The notes under the pieces: generated by a model | Told to the model about the DNA's origin: nothing | Seen by the model: only the letters and a program-made list of their open reading frames with translations | The model's database searches: none | Origin: Nocardia huaxiensis | GTDB lineage: Bacteria; Actinomycetota; Actinomycetes; Mycobacteriales; Mycobacteriaceae | Direction of reading: 5' to 3' | Length of the DNA: 64,000 bases | Assembly (NCBI RefSeq): GCF_013744875.1 | Contig: NZ_CP059399.1 | Coordinates: 2,976,001 to 3,040,000 of the forward strand | Shown here: positions 8,718 to 17,417 of the stretch, one piece after another | Numbering within the stretch: the stretch's first letter is position 1 | How the letters are laid out: every line of letters begins with the position of its first letter | Translations under genes and position numbers: made by a program

Positions 8718-8747
8718 GGCCCCCGCTCACGTCGGTGAGCGGGGGCC
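8718..8747. terminator. Bidirectional terminator, 13-bp perfect stem
   Basis: GGCCCCCGCTCAC and GTGAGCGGGGGCC pair perfectly around a GTCG loop between the stops of the convergent exporter and lipase genes. Confidence 0.9.
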
Positions 8748-8779
8748 ATTTCCTTGTCTACTCCCCAATGCCGCTGAGG

Positions 8780-9973
8780 TCAGCGGCAATTCGACGGCGG
8801 GGCGAGGCCCGCGAAACGGTCGGAGAGGTAGCCGACCGCGTTGATCGCACCCGGGAAGATCGCGGTGCCGTGATCGGTGCCCGGGATGACGTCGAACAGC
8901 ACGGGTGTTCCCGAGGCGCAGTAGCGGCCCGCGGTGCCCATGGCGAGATCCAGTGGCACCTGGTCGTTACCGCCGTGCCACATGTACAGCGGCGCGCGCG
9001 GAACGCCCGGGTAGATCTCCATGGCGTTCTCGTGGAAGGTGTGGATGAGCGTCGGGTCGTTCTCCATGCCGAGGTGGAACACCTCGCTGATGCTGTGGCC
9101 CGCGCCGACCGAGATGATGTCGTCCACACAGGAATTGGCCATCCGGTCGCGCATGGCGAAGCCGGCCGGGGTGAGAGCCCGGTCCAGCGGCAGCTCATCC
9201 GGGTATTCGCGTTCCATGCCGATGGCCACCGCGAAGCCGAGCCCGAACAGCGGGTGCGGCGCATTGCCATTGGCGATGGCGATCTTGCCCGGATTCACCG
9301 GCGTGCCACCGATGGCCGCACCGACGATGGGCAGTTCGGGGGCGTACTCGGAGGCGAGCACCGTGGCGAAGCCGGTCGACATGGCCCCGCCGGAGTATCC
9401 GGCAAGTCCCACAGGGGAACCCGCGAGCCGGGCCGGGCCGAAGCGCAGTGCCGCGCGGACGCCGTCGAGGGTGATCTGCCCGCCCAGTCGGGCCGCTCCG
9501 TACGCGCTGGTCGGTCCTAGGTGATCCGGCACGGCGATCGCCCACCCGCGCGCCAGCAGCAGGTTCAGCGCGGATGCCTCCTTGAGGCTCCCGTCGAACA
9601 GGCTGTGCGAGGGCGCGCATTGCATCCCAAGCGAATTCACGAACGGCTGATACGACACCAGCGGTCGCGGCCCGCCGCCGCCCGGCACGATGAGCGTGGT
9701 GACCGCCGCGATCGGCCCGCCGGAGGAGTTGGTGGAGCGGAACAGCAGCTGCCACACCGTCGATCCGGCGAATCCGTGCGCGGGCACCACGCGGGCGTTG
9801 AGCACGTCGCCGGGCGCCGCGCCGTCGAGACCCGGTGGGGCGGCGTAGAACCCGTCCGCATCGGGAAATGGATAGACCGCCGAGTGCGCGGCCGGCGCCG
9901 CGGCCATGGCCGCGATCATGACCGTCACCGCTCCGACGCCCTGTACCAGCACCCTTCTGATCGATTGGCGCAC
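8780..9973 (-). CDS. Secreted lipase (LIP family, alpha/beta hydrolase)
   Basis: After an Arg-rich start and a hydrophobic Ala-rich signal segment ending about AAHSA, the mature protein has the actinobacterial/fungal LIP triacylglycerol-lipase layout. The nucleophile elbow is AGYSGGAMS, with conserved QPFVNSLGMQC before it and GTDHGTA near the C-terminus supplying the likely catalytic His. The frame extends to a GTG at 10009, but a GTG at 9973 (or TTG at 9979) lies after GAGGAG and starts nearer the signal peptide. It probably degrades acylglycerols outside the cell. A second lipase of this family lies at 20833-22281. Confidence 0.88.
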   Translation of the reverse strand: MRQSIRRVLVQGVGAVTVMIAAMAAAPAAHSAVYPFPDADGFYAAPPGLDGAAPGDVLNARVVPAHGFAGSTVWQLLFRSTNSSGGPIAAVTTLIVPGGGGPRPLVSYQPFVNSLGMQCAPSHSLFDGSLKEASALNLLLARGWAIAVPDHLGPTSAYGAARLGGQITLDGVRAALRFGPARLAGSPVGLAGYSGGAMSTGFATVLASEYAPELPIVGAAIGGTPVNPGKIAIANGNAPHPLFGLGFAVAIGMEREYPDELPLDRALTPAGFAMRDRMANSCVDDIISVGAGHSISEVFHLGMENDPTLIHTFHENAMEIYPGVPRAPLYMWHGGNDQVPLDLAMGTAGRYCASGTPVLFDVIPGTDHGTAIFPGAINAVGYLSDRFAGLAPPSNCR

Positions 9974-10002
9974 CGCCAACTTGGCTCCTCGAGGCCGATG
10001 GG

Positions 10003-10048
10003 ACAACACCGGGCAAGCCGCACTATCCTCGCAGTTCCCGGGTGTTGT
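10003..10048. promoter_or_regulatory. Imperfect inverted repeat between lipase and crcB
   Basis: ACAACACCGGG (10003-10013) and CCCGGGTGTTGT (10037-10048) pair with one bulged base across a 23-base spacer in the divergent promoter region. A third CAACAC copy lies at 10059-10064. An operator or a 5' leader hairpin are both possible. Confidence 0.35.
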
Positions 10049-10103
10049 TCGGGCTCAGCAACACGCCGAATAGCAACTAATTGGCAAACTGGAGAGGAGG
10101 GCG

Positions 10104-10514
10104 GTGGGCAGGAAAGCCGGCGGCAGCGACGCCGCCGTCCTCGCGGTCATCGCCCTCGGCGGCGGCACGGGTGCGCTCGCGCGCTACGGCGTGAGCCTGT
10201 GGGTGCCGGACAGCGGCGGAATTGCGTGGTCCACGTTGGCGGTCAACGTGATCGGCTGTTTCGCCATCGGCGTGCTCATGGTGTGCATCACCGAGATCTG
10301 GGTGGCGCACCGGCTGCTGCGGCCCTTCCTCGGTATCGGCGTACTGGGCGGTTTCACCACCTTCTCCACCTATGCGGTGGATGTTCGTAGACTGCTCGAA
10401 TCGGGCCGGCAGCTCGCTGCGCTCGGATACCTCGGGGGAACGGTGGCGGCGGCGCTGAGCGCGGTGGTGCTCGGGGTGAGCGCGACGCGATGGTGGACGC
10501 GAAAGACACGGTGA
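10104..10514 (+). CDS. crcB: Fluoride exporter CrcB/Fluc, first subunit
   Basis: The 136-residue protein has four membrane helices and the Fluc signatures LGGGTGALARYG, LAVNVIGCFAIG and GVLGGFTTFSTYAVD. Fluc proteins are dual-topology or paired dimers that let fluoride leave the cytoplasm. The start is GTG with a strong GGAGAGGAGG before it. A second crcB gene lies 414 bases on, so the working channel is probably a heterodimer of two antiparallel subunits, as in other Gram-positive crcB pairs. A DUF190 gene lies between them. No fluoride riboswitch fold was evident upstream. Confidence 0.93.
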   Translation: MGRKAGGSDAAVLAVIALGGGTGALARYGVSLWVPDSGGIAWSTLAVNVIGCFAIGVLMVCITEIWVAHRLLRPFLGIGVLGGFTTFSTYAVDVRRLLESGRQLAALGYLGGTVAAALSAVVLGVSATRWWTRKTR

Positions 10515-10586
10515 GAACGGCGCGGCGTACGGCGATTCGGGAATTGCACGGTAAGTATCGATAAGCACGGCGATTGGGGGCAGGCG

Positions 10587-10931
10587 ATGAGTGAAGCGGA
10601 ACCGCGCTGGCGACCGGCGTCGCGGCTGACGGTCCTGCTCGGCGAGGACGATCGGTGGCAGCGCAAACCCCGCTACCACGAAATCGTGTTACGTGCCCGC
10701 GATGCCGGATTGGCCGGGGCGAGCGTGTGGCGCGGCGTCGAGGGCTACGGCGTCTCCTCGCAGATCCACACCACCCGGCTGCTCGATCTGGCCGAGCGGC
10801 TGCCGGTGCTGGTGATGATCGTCGACGACACCGATCGGCTGCGCGCCTTCGTGGAATCCCAAGCCGAGCTGCTGGATTCGCTCACGGTCACGCTCTCGCC
10901 CGTCGAGGTGTGGGACGGAGTGCGACGGTGA
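10587..10931 (+). CDS. DUF190 (PII-like) protein between crcB genes
   Basis: The 114 residues match the DUF190 family: LTVLLGEDDRWQRKPRYHEIVLRARDAGLAGASVWRGVEGYG is the family core, followed by a ferredoxin-like alternation ending TLSPVEVWDGVRR. Structures of this family resemble PII signalling proteins, and it is often encoded next to crcB. It may sense a ligand and modulate fluoride export, but no direct role is established. Its stop overlaps the GTG start of the next crcB by four bases, indicating coupled translation. Confidence 0.88.
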   Translation: MSEAEPRWRPASRLTVLLGEDDRWQRKPRYHEIVLRARDAGLAGASVWRGVEGYGVSSQIHTTRLLDLAERLPVLVMIVDDTDRLRAFVESQAELLDSLTVTLSPVEVWDGVRR

Positions 10932-11290
10932 CGGCGGTACTCGTGGTCGTCGGCGGCATGCTCGGCGCCCCCGCCCGATATCTGGTGGATCGCGCGGTGG
11001 CCCGTCGATTCGATAGTGTCTTTCCTCTGGGCACATTGGTGGTGAACGTCTGCGGGTCGATGCTGCTGGGCGCATTGATCGGTGCGGGAGCGAATCATTG
11101 GCTGCTCGCGACCGCGGGAGTCGGCTTCTGCGGTGCGCTGACCACGTTCAGTACGTTCGGTTATGAAACGGTTCGACTCGTCGAGGAGGGCGCTTACAGC
11201 TATGCGATGGCGAACGTCGTGATCGGCGTATCGGCAAGCCTGGCCGCGGCCTTCCTCGGTGGCTGGCTCGGACAGCAGGTGTGGCCATGA
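10928..11290 (+). CDS. crcB: Fluoride exporter CrcB/Fluc, second subunit
   Basis: A 120-residue four-helix protein with GGMLGAPARYLVDRAV, LVVNVCGSMLLG and GFCGALTTFSTFGYE, the Fluc pore motifs. It lacks the longer N-terminus of the first copy. The GTG start overlaps the stop of the DUF190 gene (GTGA), and the phosphoglucomutase gene starts 47 bases further on. With the first copy it probably makes a heterodimeric channel. Confidence 0.92.
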   Translation: MTAVLVVVGGMLGAPARYLVDRAVARRFDSVFPLGTLVVNVCGSMLLGALIGAGANHWLLATAGVGFCGALTTFSTFGYETVRLVEEGAYSYAMANVVIGVSASLAAAFLGGWLGQQVWP

Positions 11291-11337
11291 TTCTCATGAC
11301 CAGCCGGGCACAGGCGATACGGAAGGGAGGTGCGAGC

Positions 11338-12978
11338 ATGGCCCACGATCGAGCCGGACGACCGGCACGGGCCACGGACCTCGAGGACATCGCGCATCTG
11401 GTGACCGCGTACTACAGCCAGATTCCGGATCCGGCCGATCCCGCGCAGCTGGTGTCCTTCGGCACCTCCGGGCATCGCGGATCGAGTCTGGACTGCGCGT
11501 TCAACGAGGCGCACATCCTGGCGATCACGCAGGCGATCGTGGAATACCGGGCCACGCGCGGGATCACCGGGCCGGTGTATCTGGCGCGGGACACGCACGC
11601 GCTGTCCGAACCCGCCTGGACGACGGCGCTGGAAGTGCTGGCCGCCAATGACGTCACCGCGGTCATCGATGCGCGCGACCGGTACACGCCCACACCGGCT
11701 TTGAGTCACGCCGTGCTGCGGCACAATCGCGGCGGCACGCGGCATCAGGCCGACGGCATCGTGGTGACGCCCTCGCACAATCCGCCGCGCGACGGCGGCT
11801 TCAAATACAACCCGCCACACGGCGGACCGGCCGACACCGTGGCCACCGACGCCATTGCCGCGCGCGCCAATGAGCTGCTGCGCAACGGGCTTTCGGAGGT
11901 CAAGCGCACGAGCCTGGCCCATGCGCTGGCCACCAAGGTGGAGCGCTACGACTATCTCGATCGCTACATCGGGGACCTACCCAACGTGCTGAACCTGGAT
12001 GCCATTCGCGGCGCCGGGATTCGGCTGGGCGCGGACCCCATGGGCGGCGCGTCGGTGGACTACTGGGAGGAGATCGGGCAGCGCTACGACCTCGAGCTCG
12101 AGGTCGTCAACCCGTTCGTCGATCCCACCTGGCGGTTCATGACACTGGACAGCGACGGCCGGATCCGGATGGATCCCTCCTCGCGGTACGCCATGGCTTC
12201 GCTGGTCGCCATTCGCGACGACTACGACATCTCCACCGGCAACGACGCGGACGCGGACCGGCACGGGATCGTGACTCCCGATGCGGGACTGATGAATCCG
12301 AACCACTACCTGGCCGTGGCGATCGAATACCTGATCGCCAACCGCATGGGCTGGGACGCGCTCACCAAGATCGGCAAGACCGTCGTGACCTCCTCCATGA
12401 TCGACCGCGTGGTCGGCGTGCTGGGCCGCGACGTGTACGAGGTGCCGGTCGGCTTCAAATGGTTCGTGCCCGGATTGTTCAGCGGCAGCCTGGCTTTCGG
12501 CGGCGAGGAATCCGCCGGAGCGTCGTTCCTGCGCATGGACGGCACCGTGTGGACCACCGACAAGGACGGCATCCTGCTCGCCCTGCTGGCCGCGGAGATC
12601 ACCGCCGTCACCGGGCAGAGCCCGTCCACCCGCTACGCCGAACTCGAGAAGCGCTACGGCTCACCGGCGTACACCCGGGTGGACGCGAACGCCACCGCGG
12701 AACAGAAATCGCGGCTCGCGGCGTTGACGCCGGACATGATCACCGCGACAGAGATCGCCGGGGAACCCATCACCGGTATTCAGACCCGCGCCCGCGGCAA
12801 CGGGGCGGCGCTGCACGGCGTCAAGGTCGTCACCGAGAACGCCTGGTTCGCCGCGCGGCCCTCCGGCACCGAGGACAAATACAAGATCTACGCGGAATCG
12901 TTCCAAGGCCCCGAGCACCTCGCACAGGTGCAGGCGGCGGCGGAAGAAGTGGTGGGACGGGCGCTATCCGGTGAGTAG
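11338..12978 (+). CDS. pgm: Phosphoglucomutase (alpha-D-glucose phosphate-specific)
   Basis: Interconverts glucose 1- and 6-phosphate, linking glycolysis with glycogen, trehalose and cell-wall sugar synthesis. The ATG at 11338 has GGAAGGGAGG seven bases upstream and gives 546 residues starting MAHDRAGRPA, like the E. coli Pgm N-terminus. FGTSGHRG lies at 41-48, the phosphoserine loop TPSHNPP with Ser146, the metal loop DADADRHG, the sugar loop GGEESAGASF, and the phosphate-binding RPSGTEDKYKIY at the C-terminus. An in-frame upstream extension to 11281 lacks a ribosome site. The next gene overlaps the stop by 8 bases. Confidence 0.95.
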   Translation: MAHDRAGRPARATDLEDIAHLVTAYYSQIPDPADPAQLVSFGTSGHRGSSLDCAFNEAHILAITQAIVEYRATRGITGPVYLARDTHALSEPAWTTALEVLAANDVTAVIDARDRYTPTPALSHAVLRHNRGGTRHQADGIVVTPSHNPPRDGGFKYNPPHGGPADTVATDAIAARANELLRNGLSEVKRTSLAHALATKVERYDYLDRYIGDLPNVLNLDAIRGAGIRLGADPMGGASVDYWEEIGQRYDLELEVVNPFVDPTWRFMTLDSDGRIRMDPSSRYAMASLVAIRDDYDISTGNDADADRHGIVTPDAGLMNPNHYLAVAIEYLIANRMGWDALTKIGKTVVTSSMIDRVVGVLGRDVYEVPVGFKWFVPGLFSGSLAFGGEESAGASFLRMDGTVWTTDKDGILLALLAAEITAVTGQSPSTRYAELEKRYGSPAYTRVDANATAEQKSRLAALTPDMITATEIAGEPITGIQTRARGNGAALHGVKVVTENAWFAARPSGTEDKYKIYAESFQGPEHLAQVQAAAEEVVGRALSGE

Positions 12979-14197
12979 AACTTCCGGGCCCACCGCCCAG
13001 CGTCACAAGGTTCCCGTCGAAATCTGGGTGCTGGTGGGCTCCGCCTTCACCATCGCCATCGGATTCGGCCTCGTCGCACCGGCTCTGCCGCAGTTCGCCC
13101 GTAGTTTCGGCGTGGGCGTCGCGGCGGCCTCGTTCATCGTGAGCGCCTTCGCGTTGATGCGGCTGCTGTTCGCGCCCATGAGCGGCAAACTCATGCAGCG
13201 GCTCGGCGAACGGCCGGTGTACCTCACCGGGTTGATCATCGTCGCCGTGTCGACCGGCGCGTGCGCTTTCGCCCAAACCTATTGGCAGCTGCTGGTTCTG
13301 CGGTCCTTGGGCGGCATCGGCTCCACCATGTTCACGGTGTCCTCGCTGGCGCTGGTGATCCGCATGTCCCCGCCCGCCGAACGCGGTCGCATCTCGGGCA
13401 TCTACTCCACCAGCTTCCTGATCGGATCGATCGCGGGGCCGCTGGTCGGTGGCGCGCTGTCCTGGCTGGGGTTGCGTGCGCCGTTCATCATCTACTGCGT
13501 GGCGCTGCTGATCGCGAGCCTCATCGTCTATGTGGCGCTGAAGGATTCGCCGCTGGTGCAGCCGGAAACCGTGCACGGCATGAAGGTCATGACCTTCCGC
13601 GACGGCCTGGCGCGCCGCGAATATCGGGCCGCGCTGTGGTCCAACTTCGGCAATGGCGCAGCGGTTTTCGGCGTGCGCATGGCGTTGGTGCCGTTGATCG
13701 TCGTGGAAGTCCTGGACGAGGGCGCGGGCATGGCAGGCATAGCCCTCACCGTCTTCGCCATCGGCAATGCTGCGGTCCTGTTCCTCTCCGGCCGCTGGTC
13801 GGACCAACTGGGCCGCAAGCCTTTCCTGATCACCGGCACCCTGATCTGCGCGGTCGGCACAGCCGGTCTGGGCCTCGCCCCCAACCTGGCCTGGTTCCTC
13901 GTCGCCTCCTGCGTCGCCGGCATCGGCTCCGGCGTCTTCTCTCCGGCCCTGCAAGCCTCGGTCGCCGACATCGTCGGCCCCAACACTCGTGGCGGACCCG
14001 TTCTGGCCGGCTACCAGATGTCCGCCGACCTGGGCACCTTCCTCGGCCCGTACGCCATCGGCCTGCTCGCCGACCACGTCTCCTACGGGCTGGCGCTGGG
14101 CGTCACCGGCGTCCTGCTGGCCTCGGCCTCCGCCGCCTGGGTCTTCGCTCCGGAAACCCTGCGGCGCAAGGAGCCCGCGGTCTCGGCCCCGGCTTGA
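12971..14197 (+). CDS. MFS transporter, 12-TM DHA1-like
   Basis: The 408-residue protein has about 12 helices, motif-A-like segments GKLMQRLGERPVYL and GRWSDQLGRKPFLI, and the FGLVAPALPQFARSFGV entry of DHA1-type exporters. The GTG start overlaps the pgm stop by 8 bases, so translation is coupled. Sugar or drug efflux cannot be told apart from sequence. The short C-terminal tail ends KEPAVSAPA. Confidence 0.88.
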   Translation: MSRTSGPTAQRHKVPVEIWVLVGSAFTIAIGFGLVAPALPQFARSFGVGVAAASFIVSAFALMRLLFAPMSGKLMQRLGERPVYLTGLIIVAVSTGACAFAQTYWQLLVLRSLGGIGSTMFTVSSLALVIRMSPPAERGRISGIYSTSFLIGSIAGPLVGGALSWLGLRAPFIIYCVALLIASLIVYVALKDSPLVQPETVHGMKVMTFRDGLARREYRAALWSNFGNGAAVFGVRMALVPLIVVEVLDEGAGMAGIALTVFAIGNAAVLFLSGRWSDQLGRKPFLITGTLICAVGTAGLGLAPNLAWFLVASCVAGIGSGVFSPALQASVADIVGPNTRGGPVLAGYQMSADLGTFLGPYAIGLLADHVSYGLALGVTGVLLASASAAWVFAPETLRRKEPAVSAPA

Positions 14198-14259
14198 CGC
14201 GTACCCGAATTCGGCCCCGATGGGACCGGCGGCGGGTCGCATCGGGCAGAGTGGTGGCC

Positions 14260-14997
14260 GTGAGCAAACCGTCTTCGAAGCACACCCCGCAGCCGGTCTC
14301 CAGCCGGACCACCTACGCGCTGGGTGCTCTCGCCCTGGTCCTCCTCGCCGTGATCGTGTTCGCGGTGTACCGGTGGAATCAGGGCAGCGATCAGCCCCGC
14401 AACGACGGGTACGGTTCGGTGCACGACGCGGCGGTGAGCGTGGCCCTGGACTCCGACGGCGCGATCGTGCTGGGCAAGCCCGGCGTCGCGAAAACCATTG
14501 AGATCTTCGAGGATCCGATCTGCCCCGCGTGCGGGAATCTGGAGCGCATCTACGGGCAGGAGATCGCTCAGCAGCTGGACGAAGGCAAGTTCGCCGTCCG
14601 CTATCGGCTCGTGAGCTTCCTCGACGGAATGTCGAAGAGCAAGGACTACTCGACTCGCGCCGTAGCGGCCAACGAATGCGTGGCGCAGGCGGGCGACGGC
14701 CGGGTGTACTCGAAGTTCCACGAACTGCTGTTCACCACGAAGCAGCCGGAGGAACGCGGGAACGACCACGACAACCAGGCCCTGGCCGCCATCGCCAAGG
14801 AGGCCGGCGCCTCCGACGACGTCGCACGCTGCATCACCGGCGGCCAGCGCATCGACACCGCCCGCAATCACGCCGAAGCGGCCATGAAGGCCCTGGAGGG
14901 CAAGCTCGGTGACGATGCCGGGACCCCGTCGATCTTCATCGACGACAAGCGCATCGACTGGCAGAACGACAACTGGGTGCTCGACGCCGCCAAGTAG
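14260..14997 (+). CDS. Membrane-anchored DsbA-like thiol oxidoreductase
   Basis: A Ser/Lys-rich cytoplasmic N-terminus, one membrane helix (about residues 19-37) and an exported thioredoxin/DsbA-type domain. The active-site CPAC is at Cys88-Cys91 (EDPICPACGN) and the cis-proline loop is GTPSIFI near the end. Two further Cys sit in the helical insert (ANECVAQ and ARCITGG). The fold matches mycobacterial DsbA-like proteins that oxidise disulfides in exported proteins. Several GTG codons (14251, 14254, 14260) could start it; 14260 gives 245 residues. Stand-alone gene, 62 bases after the MFS gene. Confidence 0.88.
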   Translation: MSKPSSKHTPQPVSSRTTYALGALALVLLAVIVFAVYRWNQGSDQPRNDGYGSVHDAAVSVALDSDGAIVLGKPGVAKTIEIFEDPICPACGNLERIYGQEIAQQLDEGKFAVRYRLVSFLDGMSKSKDYSTRAVAANECVAQAGDGRVYSKFHELLFTTKQPEERGNDHDNQALAAIAKEAGASDDVARCITGGQRIDTARNHAEAAMKALEGKLGDDAGTPSIFIDDKRIDWQNDNWVLDAAK

Positions 14998-15037
14998 CGA
15001 AGTCGATCCGCTGGGGCAGGGGGAACAGGTCGGGGGT

Positions 15038-15079
15038 GGGGTGCGGCCCTGCAGGGGGTACACGGGTGGACCGCACCCC
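15038..15079. other. Inverted repeat in the gap after the DsbA-like gene
   Basis: GGGGTGCGG (15038-15046) and CCGCACCCC (15071-15079) are perfect 9-base arms with a 24-base loop. The 184-base gap between the convergent DsbA-like and DUF222 genes holds nothing else that I can identify. A weak bidirectional terminator is the likely role. Confidence 0.4.
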
Positions 15080-15181
15080 GGGAGGAGCCGCGCTGGGTGC
15101 GTGGCTCCCTGGTCTGGCTCCCCGGCCGATCGCGCCGCCGGCTGGTTCTCGGCTGGTGTGGTGGTTGGGATATGTTGTGGC

Positions 15182-17122
15182 TCAGCCGTTTACGGCGCGG
15201 GCCGGGGTGTCGGGGATGTCGTTTTCCGGAGTGCAGCGGGAGAGCTGGGGGTGGATGAGGATGTGGTCGTCGACCGGGTAGGAGAGGTCGGCGGTGAAGG
15301 GGAGCGGCTGGGCGGGGGGTTCCACCGGGTCGGCGACCGCGCGTAGCGGGGTGGGGGTGGGGGCGTCGATGTCGGTGTGGGGGAACAGGTATCGAGCGCC
15401 TTCGCGGACGGTTTCGTGCGATTCGCCGGACGGGTCGATCCAGCGCATGCGGTCGGAGTCGGCGAGGTAGACGCGCCAGGGCTGTTTTCCCTTGTCGGCC
15501 AGCATCTTCAAGCGGTGGTGGTGGGTGCAGAGTACAGCGCGGGAGGCCGCGCCGGGGCCGCTTGTCAGGCTCGGCGGTAGCGGGCCGAACTGCGCCAGCA
15601 CCGTTTCGGCGGCGGGCATTCCACAGTTGGGGAAGCGGCACATGCCGTCGACCGCGCGGATCTCCCGCGGCGGCGAAGCCGAGAACGGCCGCACCACAGC
15701 GGGTTTCTCCAGTTCACCGGCGCGTTCCCACGGTGCGGGCGCTGCGGATCGACGCCGCTGGTCCGGGCTCGCCTCCTCCCGCGCCGTCACTGCTCCAGCC
15801 CGCTCGGCCGCCGACGGCTCACCGACTCGATTCCGTGCGGGTCGCCCGGTCGAACTGTCCGGCTGGGCGGGTTCTTCGGCTCGGCCACCATTCCGCCGCT
15901 TACCCGGATGCTGTGACGCTTCGCCTGCCCGGTCCCGCTGCACTCGCCCGAACTGGGGACGATGCAGTGCCGAGGCGTCACCAGGCTGGTCCGGTGATGC
16001 GGTATCGGCGCTGTCCTGTGCTGGGCGAGTGGTGGATTCGGCTGTTGGTTCCGGTTCGGGGGAGTGGGTTGCTCGTGTGGTGCGAGGCCGATCTTTGTGT
16101 GGTGCGGCGGGTTCGGGGGTGGTGAGACGGGTTTCCGATGCGGGACCGGGTGGTGCGTCTTCCCCCGAGCCGGACTGCGGCGCTTCGCCTTCGGAGGTGG
16201 GTGCGGCGTCGGCGGGGAGGAAGTATTCCGGAATGACCTGGAAGCGGGCATGTTCGGCGATGGTGCGGGCGAGGGCGGCGTCGATCGGGCCGTAGCCGGC
16301 GAGGTAGCCGGGGTCGTCGCGCAGGCCGAGGAGGGTTTCGGCGGGGACGCCGATGTGGATGAGCGGGCGGCGGGGGTTGGCGGGAGCGCCGGATTTGGGG
16401 CAGTACTTGCCGTGGCCGCAACCGCAGCGCAGGCGGCCGGACCCGTCGGCGAGGGCGACCAGGGCGTCGGCGCGGCGCTGCGGCATGCTGCGCGGGTCGT
16501 CTTCACAGACCTGCAGGCTCATTTCACGCAGGCGCATGGCCAGGGTTTGGGCGCCGGCTGCGGGGAGGAGGCCGTCGAACACCGCCATACCGTCCTGCAT
16601 GGCCCGAATACGAATATCGCGGTCGTCCTCGCGTTCTTCGCGCCGCCGCTGCTCGCCCTCGGGGTCGAGCCGCGCGACCCACCGCCGCGCCGTCTGCCGC
16701 AGGCGGGCCGGATCCGACCGTTCCGCGGCCTCGATCAGCTTGGGCTCCAAGGCTTCTCGCACATCCGCCGGCAGACCCCGCATGCTGTCGGTGATGACCT
16801 GAACCCGCGACAGATCGATCCGCCCCGCCCCGAACGCCTTCCGCGTCAGCGGTAGCGAATCCAACGCCAGCCCGAGATCGATCATGGCCGTGGCCACCCC
16901 CTCCGAAACTCGCACCGCCACCGCCACCTCGGTGGCCGCGAACTCCCCGGCCCGCACCCCACCCGGCCCCGGCGCCGCATTCCCCGCCCGATGCCGCCGA
17001 TACACCTCCCGAACGGCCGTGACCTCCGCCGCCTGCGCGAACGCCGCCGCCCCATGTGCCCGCCGCAACGCGTCGATCAGCTCCCCATCGCCCATGTCCT
17101 CCACCTCTCTGCTGTCGAACAT
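15182..17122 (-). CDS. DUF222/HNH '13E12' family protein with degenerate HNH site
   Basis: The N-terminal half is the helical DUF222 domain. A disordered Pro/Glu/Ser/Arg-rich linker of roughly 180 residues follows, then a C-terminal HNH-like domain with DGMCRFPNCGMPA and VLCTHHHRLKML. Where active members read CDIDHT, this one has TVLAQF, so the Asp-His pair of the first HNH strand is replaced by Ala-Gln. The zinc-type Cys pair and the final His cluster remain. It may be a non-cleaving binding protein or a decaying nuclease. Start ATG at 17122 (MFDSREVED) is favoured over 17152 because MFDS is a common family start. Confidence 0.85.
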   Translation of the reverse strand: MFDSREVEDMGDGELIDALRRAHGAAAFAQAAEVTAVREVYRRHRAGNAAPGPGGVRAGEFAATEVAVAVRVSEGVATAMIDLGLALDSLPLTRKAFGAGRIDLSRVQVITDSMRGLPADVREALEPKLIEAAERSDPARLRQTARRWVARLDPEGEQRRREEREDDRDIRIRAMQDGMAVFDGLLPAAGAQTLAMRLREMSLQVCEDDPRSMPQRRADALVALADGSGRLRCGCGHGKYCPKSGAPANPRRPLIHIGVPAETLLGLRDDPGYLAGYGPIDAALARTIAEHARFQVIPEYFLPADAAPTSEGEAPQSGSGEDAPPGPASETRLTTPEPAAPHKDRPRTTRATHSPEPEPTAESTTRPAQDSADTASPDQPGDASALHRPQFGRVQRDRAGEASQHPGKRRNGGRAEEPAQPDSSTGRPARNRVGEPSAAERAGAVTAREEASPDQRRRSAAPAPWERAGELEKPAVVRPFSASPPREIRAVDGMCRFPNCGMPAAETVLAQFGPLPPSLTSGPGAASRAVLCTHHHRLKMLADKGKQPWRVYLADSDRMRWIDPSGESHETVREGARYLFPHTDIDAPTPTPLRAVADPVEPPAQPLPFTADLSYPVDDHILIHPQLSRCTPENDIPDTPARAVNG

Positions 17123-17249
17123 ACGTTCGAGCCTACGCCGAGAAGATCGCACACACCACCCCCTATCCAGGCGATTTGGTTAGTCCCGCGCGTGTCGTGT
17201 AACTTCGTTCAGGCAAGCGGGGCACGCCCCGCGAGCGAAAACTGAACAC

Positions 17250-17322
17250 GGGGCTATGGCGCAGCTGGTAGCGCACCACACTGGCAGTGTGGGGGTCAGG
17301 GGTTCGAGTCCCCTTAGCTCCA
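17250..17322 (+). tRNA. tRNA-Ala (anticodon GGC)
   Basis: A 73-base cloverleaf: acceptor arms GGGGCTA and TAGCTCC with one G-U pair, D-loop containing AGCTGGTAGCGC, anticodon stem CCACA/TGTGG around CTGGCAG (anticodon GGC), T arm AGGGG-TTCGAGT-CCCCT, discriminator A. The 3' CCA is not fully encoded. Confidence 0.95.
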
Positions 17323-17330
17323 CAGCAATA

Positions 17331-17361
17331 CAGAGCCGCAGGTCATCGACCTGCGGCTCTG
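17331..17361 (+). terminator. Terminator after tRNA-Ala
   Basis: CAGAGCCGCAGGT and ACCTGCGGCTCTG make a perfect 13-bp stem with a CATCG loop, followed by TTGCATTT. It starts 8 bases after the tRNA. Confidence 0.88.
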
Positions 17362-17417
17362 TTGCATTTCTGGCAATGCACGAACCCGCCGGGTGCCCTA
17401 CGCGGTACCCTACGTTC

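Noticed and set aside
10010..10103. Fluoride riboswitch before crcB
   Set aside because: No match to the conserved crcB motif fold; only an imperfect repeat shared with the divergent lipase promoter.
13261..14259. Long in-frame extension of the DsbA-like protein
   Set aside because: It overlaps the MFS gene in another frame and is Arg/Pro-rich; GTG at 14260 gives the proper anchor.
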